From CBDAQA01 sp965198865 (lineage in GTDB: Bacteria; Planctomycetota; Phycisphaerae; Tepidisphaerales; Tepidisphaeraceae), in the NCBI GenBank assembly GCA_965198865.1, contig CBDAQA010000033.1, forward strand, positions 85,967 to 149,966: a DNA stretch of 64,000 bases, written 5' to 3'. Position numbers and translations under genes: made by a program. The notes under the pieces were generated by a model, which saw only the letters and a list, made by a program, of their open reading frames with translations, made no database searches and was not told where the DNA came from. Shown here one piece after another: positions 17,533 to 24,077 of this stretch. Position 1 is the stretch's first letter, and each line of letters begins with the position of its first letter.

Positions 17533-19005
17533 ATGACTGCGAACACGCAAGCCGGCCATCGCTCGACGGCGGCCATCATCGGTGGTGGTCCCGGCGGGCT
17601 GCTCACGGCCTACCTTCTCCAGCACGTCTACCACGCCCCGGTCGACGTCACGATCTTCGAGGGGTCGGACCGGCTTGGCGGGAAGATCATCAGCCGATCG
17701 TTCCAGTCCGGTGCCGGGTACGAGGCCGGCGCGGCCGAGCTGTACGACTACTCCGACGCCGGCCCTGACCCGCTGCGCGAGCTGATCGCCGACCTCGGCC
17801 TGACGACGTACCCGATGGACGGCCGAGCCGTTTTCATCGGGGACACGCTGGTGGCGACGGAGGCCGACGTCGGCCGGGCGCTCGGACGCACCGCTGCCGA
17901 GGCGGTCGCCGCGTTCGGCCGGCGCGGGCGGGCCGCGATCTCGCCAGCCGAGTACTACGAGTCCGACTGGGAGACCGACAATGCCGACCCGCTGTGCCAG
18001 CAGACGTTCGACGCGCTGCTGAACGGCGTGACCGACGCCGCGGCCCGGCACTACATCGAGGCGGCCGTCCACAGCGACGTCGCCACCGAGCCGCGGCACA
18101 CCAGCGCCGCCTATGGCTTGCAGAACTACCTGATGAACGAGCCGGGCTACATGCGGCTCTACGGCATCGACGGCGGCCTCGAACGACTGCCGCGCGCGAT
18201 CGCCGCCAAACTGTCGGCCACGGTGCGGCTGAACGCCCGCGTCCAGCGGGTGACCGCGATCGCCGGCGACCGGTTCTGCGTCGACCCCGCCAGCGGCGCG
18301 ACCGGCGGCACGTTCGACTACTGCGTCGCCGCCCTGCCGAACTACTGGCTGCCCTCGATCGACTGGGCCGGCCCGGCGCTGGCCAGGGCGGTGCGCGACC
18401 ACCACGCCCACTACGACCACCCGGCCCACTACCTGCGCGTGACCGTCCAGTTCCGCCGGCCCTTCTGGCGCGACGTCGTCCGCGGCTCTTGGTTCATGCT
18501 CGACGCGCTGGGCGGCTGCTGCGTCTACGACGAGTCGGCCCGCTGCCCCGACGCGCCGGACGCCATCGGCTGCCTCGGCTGGCTGATCGGCGGCGACGCC
18601 GCCGTGCGGATGTCGAACCTCGACGATGACGAACTTGTCGCCCAGGTGCTCGACGCCCTGCCGGCCCCGCTGCGCCACGGCCGTGACCTCGTCGTCGACG
18701 CCCGCGTCCACCGTTGGGTCGGGGCCGTGAACGGCCTGCCCGGCGGGTACCCGCTGCGCGATCCCGACGACCGCCACTGCCCCGACCCGGCAAGCCACCC
18801 GACGTTCTTCACGGTCGGCGACTACCTGTTCGACTCGACGCTGAACGGCGCGTTCGATTCCGCCGACTATGTCGCCGCCTGGATTGCCGAAGAAGAGGCG
18901 GACGAAGCGCCGGCGACAACGGTACCTACGGCCCGGAGGGCCGGGCTTTCGACGCTCGAACACCCGGCCCTCCGGGCCGTCGCTAAACGGGGAATCGATT
19001 CCTGA
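17533..19005 (+). CDS. FAD-dependent amine-oxidase-like oxidoreductase
   Basis: About 490 residues from ATG 17533; the frame is open to 17470, but those extra residues are not conserved-looking. A dinucleotide-binding motif (TAAIIGGGPGGLLTAYLLQ) is followed by VTIFEGSDRLGGKI, as in flavin amine oxidases and carotenoid/protoporphyrinogen-oxidase relatives. A late segment (PTFFTVGDYLFDSTLNGAFDS) matches the second FAD contact near the C-terminus. The substrate is unknown. The last ~25 codons (18928 onward) run through a palindromic repeat, so the C-terminal tail ALRAVAKRGIDS is repeat-encoded. The natural end of the domain is about AAWIAEEEADEAP. The next gene starts 32 nt after the stop. Confidence 0.8.
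   Translation: MTANTQAGHRSTAAIIGGGPGGLLTAYLLQHVYHAPVDVTIFEGSDRLGGKIISRSFQSGAGYEAGAAELYDYSDAGPDPLRELIADLGLTTYPMDGRAVFIGDTLVATEADVGRALGRTAAEAVAAFGRRGRAAISPAEYYESDWETDNADPLCQQTFDALLNGVTDAAARHYIEAAVHSDVATEPRHTSAAYGLQNYLMNEPGYMRLYGIDGGLERLPRAIAAKLSATVRLNARVQRVTAIAGDRFCVDPASGATGGTFDYCVAALPNYWLPSIDWAGPALARAVRDHHAHYDHPAHYLRVTVQFRRPFWRDVVRGSWFMLDALGGCCVYDESARCPDAPDAIGCLGWLIGGDAAVRMSNLDDDELVAQVLDALPAPLRHGRDLVVDARVHRWVGAVNGLPGGYPLRDPDDRHCPDPASHPTFFTVGDYLFDSTLNGAFDSADYVAAWIAEEEADEAPATTVPTARRAGLSTLEHPALRAVAKRGIDS
18928..18980. repeat. Inverted repeat (18-bp arms) overlapping the end of the oxidoreductase gene
   Basis: The arms at 18928-18945 and 18963-18980 are perfect complements around a 17-nt centre that holds a second small stem (TTCGA/TCGAA). 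The right part with its flank, CCCTCCGGGCCGTCGCTAAACG (18968-18989), is present exactly at 61445-61466, and a diverged form is at 26360-26427. The element is inside the coding frame of the FAD oxidoreductase. Confidence 0.75.
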
Positions 19006-19037
19006 CCCGGTCCATTCGGTTCGCCGAGGAGTTCGCC

Positions 19038-19889
19038 ATGTCCCGCACCACCGCCTCCCCGCCGCGCCCGAGCGTCCCCGCGACGGCGGGCGTGCTGATC
19101 CGTTTCGACGCCGCCGCGTTGACGTCGTCCGAGGCCCGCGTCGTCCGCAGGTTCGACGACCCACGGCCGGCCGAGGCGGTCGCGACCCCCGTCGACGAGG
19201 TCAACCTTGAGGCCGACCGCCCCTGGCCCGAGGCGACCGAGGCGCTGCAGGTGTGCATCAGCGCCGAACGCAAGCCGAAGGCGCTCCCCTGGCTCGCCCG
19301 GCCCGATCGGGCCGAGGCCCCGCTCGCCGCGGAGGTTGCGGTCGACGGCGGCCGGCTCCGCTGGCGGCCTGGGCGCGCGCTGCTCGAGGGGTCCGTCGCC
19401 CGGCCCGACGACGTGATGGCCGGCCTGGTCGACTTCGCCTTCTACGAGGCCGAGCTGCGCAAGCTGGAAGCCGCCCTGCCGCCGATCGAGGTCGGGGCCA
19501 CCAATGACGTGCCGTTCGCCTACGGCATCGACGACGTTGGCCGACCGCACTGGCCGCGGTTCCGGCGGACGATGGAACACCTGGCGACGCTGCGGCTCAC
19601 GTTCGCCCGGCTGGAGCCGCGGCTCGGCCGGGCGTCGCGATCGCTGTCGGCGGACGCGCGCCGCACCTTCGCCCGGCTCTGCGCCCGGACCAATGTCGAG
19701 GATCGCCTCGAGGCGTTTTCCGATCGGCTGGAAGCGTGCGAGGTCCTGTACGAGGGCGCCGTCGACCGGATCACCGATCACCGCTGGTGGCAGAAGGGCC
19801 ACCGCCTGGAGGCGATCATCGTGGGCCTGCTGACGATTGAAGGGTTACAGTTGGCAGCGGAACTGGTGCTGCGTCTGAAGGGCCATTAG
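19038..19889 (+). CDS. Hypothetical protein, RMD1/DUF155-like C-terminus
   Basis: A 283-residue protein that I do not firmly recognise. The first ~25 residues are Ser/Pro/Ala rich; the middle mixes strands and helices. The C-terminal 80 residues (FSDRLEACEVLYEGAVDRIT then DHRWWQKGHRLEAIIVGLLT) are helical. Their layout recalls the end of the eukaryote-and-bacterial RMD1/DUF155 proteins, where a helix pair is followed by a hydrophobic tail. The last ~25 residues are hydrophobic (IIVGLLTIEGLQLAAELVL) and could be a membrane helix. A GAGGAG site upstream of ATG 19038 supports the start. It sits 32 nt after the FAD oxidoreductase and may be in its operon. Confidence 0.6.
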   Translation: MSRTTASPPRPSVPATAGVLIRFDAAALTSSEARVVRRFDDPRPAEAVATPVDEVNLEADRPWPEATEALQVCISAERKPKALPWLARPDRAEAPLAAEVAVDGGRLRWRPGRALLEGSVARPDDVMAGLVDFAFYEAELRKLEAALPPIEVGATNDVPFAYGIDDVGRPHWPRFRRTMEHLATLRLTFARLEPRLGRASRSLSADARRTFARLCARTNVEDRLEAFSDRLEACEVLYEGAVDRITDHRWWQKGHRLEAIIVGLLTIEGLQLAAELVLRLKGH

Positions 19890-19900
19890 CCGCGTCCGTC

Positions 19901-19952
19901 AGCCCCCCGCTCCGCCGGGGTCTCCCTGCACAACCCCCGCGGAGCGGGGGCT
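19901..19952. terminator. Bidirectional terminator-like hairpin
   Basis: AGCCCCCCGCTCCGCCGGGG (19901-19920) pairs nearly completely with CCCCGCGGAGCGGGGGCT (19935-19952) around a 14-nt loop. It lies exactly between the convergent DUF155-like gene and ispH, the position of a shared terminator. There is no clear T run on either side. Confidence 0.65.
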
Positions 19953-19964
19953 AACGGAAGAAGG

Positions 19965-20906
19965 TCACGCGCTGACGACCGCCAGGCTGCGCAGCGACTT
20001 GGGCAGTTCGAAGCTGACGTCCTCCTCGATCAGCGTTCGGCTCTCGGTCTCGCCGCCGAAGTCGGACTGTAGCCGTTCCAGCAAGCCCTGGACGTGATGC
20101 TCGGGGGCGGATGCGCCGGCCGTCACCATCACGGCGTGTACGCCGTCCAGCCAGGACGGGTCCAGTTCCGACTGGTCGTCGATCAGGTAGGCCGACCGGC
20201 CGGCCTGCTTGGCGGTCTCGACCAGGCGCTGGCTGTTGCTGCTGTTCTTGCTGCCGACGACCAGGACCAGGTCGACCTCGGGGCTGATGTCGCTGACGGC
20301 CGTCTGGCGGTTGGTCGTCGCGTAGCAGATGTCGTCCTTGGGCGGGGCCTTGATGTTCGGATACTTCGCCCGCAGCACCGAGATGATCCGCATCGCGTCG
20401 TTCACGCTCAGCGTGGTCTGCGTCACGTAGGCCAGCTTGGCGTCGGTGCCGAACGGCAGCCGCTGCACGTCCTCGGGGCTTTCCACCACGGTGATGTCGT
20501 TCGGCGCCTCGCCCACCGTGCCGATCGCCTCGTCGTGGTCGCGGTGGCCGATGAAGATGATCTTGTACCCCTCGCGGACGAAGCGCAGCACCTCCATGTG
20601 GACCTTGGTCACCAGCGGGCAGGTGGCGTCCACCTCGACCAGGTTCCGCGACTTGCTCGCCTTGCGGACGGCCGGGCTGATGCCGTGGGCGCTGTAGACG
20701 ACCGTCGCCCCCTCCGGCACCTCGTCGATGCCGTTCACGAACGTCACCCCCCGGCCCACGAAGTCCTGCACCACGTGCTTGTTGTGTACGATCTCGTGGT
20801 AGACGTAGACCGGCGGGCCCTTGAGCTTCAGGACCTGATCGACGCAGTCGATCGCCATGTTCACGCCGGCACAGAAACCGCGGGGATTGGCAAGGATGAT
20901 CTTCAT
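19965..20906 (-). CDS. ispH: 4-hydroxy-3-methylbut-2-enyl diphosphate reductase
   Basis: A 313-residue Fe-S enzyme for the last step of the MEP isoprenoid pathway, making IPP and DMAPP from HMBPP. All three cluster cysteines are visible: NPRGFCAGV at the start, VDATCPLVTKVH in the middle, and DDICYATTNRQTAV late. Also present are the family segments YHEIVHNKHVVQDF, VVYSAHGISPAVRK and VVGSKNSSNSQRLVE. ATG 20906 starts the protein at MKIILANPRGFCAG; an in-frame extension upstream is Ala-rich and non-conserved. It is a single-gene unit facing the DUF155-like gene. Its presence shows the MEP route; the polyprenyl synthase at 11.6 kb would use the products. Confidence 0.96.
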   Translation of the reverse strand: MKIILANPRGFCAGVNMAIDCVDQVLKLKGPPVYVYHEIVHNKHVVQDFVGRGVTFVNGIDEVPEGATVVYSAHGISPAVRKASKSRNLVEVDATCPLVTKVHMEVLRFVREGYKIIFIGHRDHDEAIGTVGEAPNDITVVESPEDVQRLPFGTDAKLAYVTQTTLSVNDAMRIISVLRAKYPNIKAPPKDDICYATTNRQTAVSDISPEVDLVLVVGSKNSSNSQRLVETAKQAGRSAYLIDDQSELDPSWLDGVHAVMVTAGASAPEHHVQGLLERLQSDFGGETESRTLIEEDVSFELPKSLRSLAVVSA

Positions 20907-21028
20907 TCTGCGAGCGATTCTAACGGCGGCGGCGGCGGATGCCAAAGGGGATGGGTGGGTGATGGGGTGTTGGCGTGATAGGGCAGGAAAACCATTGGCG
21001 CCATCTCTCTCTTACCCCGCCCACGCCA

Positions 21029-22882
21029 TCACCCCCGCACTCCACCCCCGCCGGTCTCGCCGTTGTGCTTCATCGGGTCGTTGGCTCCCACCTGCTCGGC
21101 GAGCAGGCCGGCCAGCGCAATCAGGGTCACGTGGGTGAACGCCTGCGGGAAGTTCCCCATCAGCCGTTGGCGGCCGCAGTCGTACTCCTCGCTCAGCAGG
21201 CCGACGTCATTCCGCAGCGCCAGCAGCTTGTCGAACAGCTGGACCGCCTCCCCCTTGCGGCCCATCAGCGCGTAGGCCTCGGCCAGCCAGAAGGTGCAGG
21301 GCAGGAACGCCGCCTCGGAGCCGGGCACGCCGTCGACGCCGCTCTTGTTCTGGTACCGCTGGACGAACCCGGTGCCGGTCAGCAGTTCGCGCTCGATCGC
21401 CTCGACCGTGCCGACGAACCGCGGGTCGCCGGCCGGCAGGAAGCCGACCTGCGGGATCATCAGCAGGGCCGCGTCGAGCTCGTGGCTGCCGTAGAACTGG
21501 GTGAAGGCGTTCTTCTCCTTGTCGAATCCCTTTTCGCACACGTCGGCGTGAATCCGGTCGCGCAGGGCGCGCCAGCGCTCGACCGGCCCCTCGAGCCCGA
21601 ACGTCTCGACGTCCTTGATCGACCGGTCGACGGCCATCCAGGCCATCACCTTCGAGTGGGTGAACTGCTGCCGCCCGCCGCGGACCTCCCAGATGCCGTT
21701 GTCGGGCTGGTCCCAGTTCTGCTCGACGAACCGCATCACCGTACACTGCATCTGCCAGTCGGCGAAGTTGCCGCCCGTCGCGCCGTCCACGCGGGCCAGG
21801 TGCAGGGCGCCCATCAGTTCCCCGTAGACGTCCAGCTGGAACTGGTCGTGCGCCCCGTTGCCGATGCGGACCGGCTTGCTGTGGCCGTAGCCGGGCAGCC
21901 AGTCCAGTTCCAGTTCGGTCAGGCGGCGCTCGCCGTGGATGCCGTACATGATCTGCAGCGTCTCGGGGCTGCCCGCCGCCGCACGCAGCAGCCACGCCCG
22001 CCAGGCGTCGGCCTCGTCCACGAAGCCGGTCGACAGGAATGCGAACAGGGTCAGCGTCGCGTCGCGGATCCAGCAGTACCGGTAGTCCCAGTTCCGCACG
22101 CCGCCGTAGTCCTCTGGCAACGACGTGGTGGGGGCCGCCACGATCCCGCCGGTCGGGTCGTAGGTCATCGCCTTCAGCGTCAGCAGCGACCGCATCACCG
22201 CGTCCCGCCACGGGTGCTTGGCCGTGTACCGGCTGGCCCACGTCGCCCACAGCTGCTCGGTCTCGCGCTCCACCTTTGCCGGGTCGGGCTGGGCCGGCGC
22301 GGGGAGATGGGACGGGAAGTAAGTCAGCACGAAGCTCACGTCGGCGTCGCCGGCGGAGACGGTCACGTCGCCCACCGTGCGGAAGTCCTCGCCGTGCAGG
22401 GGCACGCTCGAGCGGAAGATCACCGCGTCCGGCCCGGCGACGGCGCGGATGCCGCCGTCGTAACGCTGCACCCACGGCTTCTCGTGGCCGTAGTCGAACC
22501 GGAACGTCGCGTCCGACCGGAACGGCACCGACCCGGCCTTCGCCCGGATCGTCCGCACGAGCGTGACGGACGTCCCGTCGCCGTCGTCCGGCCGGGGCAT
22601 GAAGTCAACCACCGTCGCGACCCCGCCGTCGGCCGTGGTGAACTCCGTCTCCAGGATCATCGTGTCGCCGCGGTACCGCCGGGTGGAGGTGTGCTCGCCG
22701 GTCGGGGCGAGCAACCACCGGCCGTTCTCCGTCGTCCCCAGCAACGCCGCGAAGCAGGCACCCGAGCCGAAGTGGGGCAGGCAGAGCCAGTCGATCGACC
22801 CGTCCAATCCGACCAGGGCGGCCGTGTGGCAGTTGCCGATGAGGGCGTACGATTCGATGGGCTTGGTCATTCGACCGGTCAT
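21029..22882 (-). CDS. GH15 family glucoamylase/trehalase-like protein
   Basis: A 617-residue protein with the standard two-part layout: an N-terminal beta-sandwich (PIESYALIGNCHTAALVGLD, then WLCLPHFGSGACFAALLG) and a C-terminal (alpha/alpha)6 barrel. Barrel motifs are YGGVRNWDYRYCWIRDATLT and, near the end, AAFLPCTFWLAEAYALMGR and LLSEEYDCGRQRLMGNFPQA, where the family has its catalytic glutamates. Bacterial proteins of this kind hydrolyse alpha-glucans, trehalose or related glucosides in the cytoplasm. No signal peptide is seen. The first ATG (22882) is taken; MTKPIESY, four codons later, is an equal alternative. A 62-bp palindrome lies about 60 nt upstream. Confidence 0.9.
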   Translation of the reverse strand: MTGRMTKPIESYALIGNCHTAALVGLDGSIDWLCLPHFGSGACFAALLGTTENGRWLLAPTGEHTSTRRYRGDTMILETEFTTADGGVATVVDFMPRPDDGDGTSVTLVRTIRAKAGSVPFRSDATFRFDYGHEKPWVQRYDGGIRAVAGPDAVIFRSSVPLHGEDFRTVGDVTVSAGDADVSFVLTYFPSHLPAPAQPDPAKVERETEQLWATWASRYTAKHPWRDAVMRSLLTLKAMTYDPTGGIVAAPTTSLPEDYGGVRNWDYRYCWIRDATLTLFAFLSTGFVDEADAWRAWLLRAAAGSPETLQIMYGIHGERRLTELELDWLPGYGHSKPVRIGNGAHDQFQLDVYGELMGALHLARVDGATGGNFADWQMQCTVMRFVEQNWDQPDNGIWEVRGGRQQFTHSKVMAWMAVDRSIKDVETFGLEGPVERWRALRDRIHADVCEKGFDKEKNAFTQFYGSHELDAALLMIPQVGFLPAGDPRFVGTVEAIERELLTGTGFVQRYQNKSGVDGVPGSEAAFLPCTFWLAEAYALMGRKGEAVQLFDKLLALRNDVGLLSEEYDCGRQRLMGNFPQAFTHVTLIALAGLLAEQVGANDPMKHNGETGGGGVRG

Positions 22883-22940
22883 ACCGCCATCGGCGTCGAT
22901 CGGGGAACGTCTGGCGTGCCAGAACGACGTCGGTTCTTCG

Positions 22941-23002
22941 CAAGCCGGCGTCGGAGGTACGCCGAAGACCCGGGTCTTCGGCGTACCTCCGACGCCGGCT
23001 TG
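22941..23002. repeat. Perfect 62-bp palindrome, copy 2 of the repeat at 16202
   Basis: Two 31-bp arms (22941-22971 and 22972-23002) are exact reverse complements with no spacer. Compared with the element at 16202-16269, it differs at two arm positions, and in each case the opposite arm has changed to keep the pair (T-A to G-C, and G-C to A-T). The centre is GACCCGGGTC here. It lies between the SDR stop and the start of the GH15 gene. Confidence 0.85.
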
Positions 23003-23035
23003 AATAGATTGGTCACTCGACCGGCAACGCGCCGC

Positions 23036-23752
23036 TCAGGCGATCGAGCGACCGCCGTCCAGCCGGATGATCTGGCCCGTGATGTACGACCCGGCCGTCA
23101 CCAGGTAATGGACCAAGTCGCCCACGTCGGCCGGCGTGCCCGGGCGCGCCAGGGGGACGCGGCTCAGGTACCGCTCGCGCGCGTCGGCCGGGTAGTCGTC
23201 CGGCCACTCCACCACGCCCGGGGCGATGCCGTTCACCGTGACGTCGGGAGCCAACTCTCGCGCCAGGGCCAGCGTCACGTTGGCCAACGCCGCCTTCGAC
23301 GCGCCGTACCCCAGGTACTCCGGCCACGGCCGCTCGGCCAGCAGGTCGACCAGGTTGACGATGTGCCCCTTGGTGGCCCGCAGCATCGGGGCGAACCGCT
23401 GGGCCAGCAGCAGCGGCGCCTCAACGTGGAGCGTCTGCATCTCGCGCAGCTTCGCCAGCGTCAAGTCGCCCAGCCGGCCCGGCTCGAACACCGCCGCGTT
23501 GTTCACCAGCACGTTCAGCTCCCCGCTGAACAGCTCCAGCACCTCGGCGATGCGGTCGCAACTGGCGACCGGATCGGACAGGTCGACCTGGATCGGCCAC
23601 GCCCCGCACGACGCCTGCACGGCTTCCGCCTCGGCCTCGCTCGACCGGAAGGTGAACGCGACGGCGAAGCCCGCCGCCGCCAGCCGTTCGACGATCGCCC
23701 GGCCGACCCGCTTCGCCCCGCCCGTCACGAGTGCCACGCGTGGTTCAGCCAT
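23036..23752 (-). CDS. SDR family oxidoreductase, pteridine-reductase-like
   Basis: A 238-residue short-chain dehydrogenase. Visible motifs: cofactor-binding TGGAKRVGRAIV (Arg/Lys in the glycine loop suggests NADPH), LNVLVNNAAVFEP, the catalytic Y-x-x-x-K in YLGYGASKAALANVT, and NGIAPGVVEWP. The end TGQIIRLDGGRSIA is typical of the FolM/pteridine reductase and FabG-like branch. An aspartate takes the place of the usual catalytic serine (NLVDLLAERPW), as in pteridine reductases. It may reduce dihydropterins or dihydrofolate; this is from family resemblance only. It lies alone, with a palindrome downstream. Confidence 0.82.
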   Translation of the reverse strand: MAEPRVALVTGGAKRVGRAIVERLAAAGFAVAFTFRSSEAEAEAVQASCGAWPIQVDLSDPVASCDRIAEVLELFSGELNVLVNNAAVFEPGRLGDLTLAKLREMQTLHVEAPLLLAQRFAPMLRATKGHIVNLVDLLAERPWPEYLGYGASKAALANVTLALARELAPDVTVNGIAPGVVEWPDDYPADARERYLSRVPLARPGTPADVGDLVHYLVTAGSYITGQIIRLDGGRSIA

Positions 23753-24077
23753 GGCCGAAGTCTACGCGACCCGGTGAGGAGGCACGCACGCCGGACCGCT
23801 TTGATGTACGTCAAGCGACCGGGTTTCGCGAGGGGCATGCGCTCCACAACACGTGAGACAAGTTGTTTCAACAGGCAATTGACGTTGACATAAGATGATC
23901 GCTAGAATTGACTTACATTCGCAGCAATTGGACGCCGATTGCAAACTGTCCCATTTCGTCCCATTTTGTCTCACCGGTTTAGCGATCGCGTGGGAGCATC
24001 TTTGGCACGTCCGTCGAAGGTCGCAGCGTTGACGCATAGGATGGAGCCGACGTTCCCCGTGTGTTTTCCGACTTGCC
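23753..24077. other. 325-nt AT-richer divergent intergenic region
   Basis: This is the least GC-rich stretch in the middle of the window (about 23820-23965). It separates the SDR gene (minus) from the ABC transporter (plus) and contains the promoter candidate listed separately. No coding frame or stable structured RNA was recognised here. Confidence 0.5.
23879..23908 (+). promoter_or_regulatory. Sigma-70-type promoter candidate for the ABC transporter
   Basis: TTGACG (23879-23884) and TAGAAT (23903-23908) are 18 nt apart, close to the TTGACA/TATAAT consensus and spacing. They lie about 170 nt upstream of the transporter start, in an AT-rich pocket. Planctomycete promoters are poorly known, so this is only a match to the general consensus. 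Confidence 0.45.

Noticed and set aside
20975..23893. A 972-codon plus-strand frame
   Set aside because: It lies opposite GH15 and the SDR gene and reads as low-complexity Arg/Gln/His-rich sequence with no domain.
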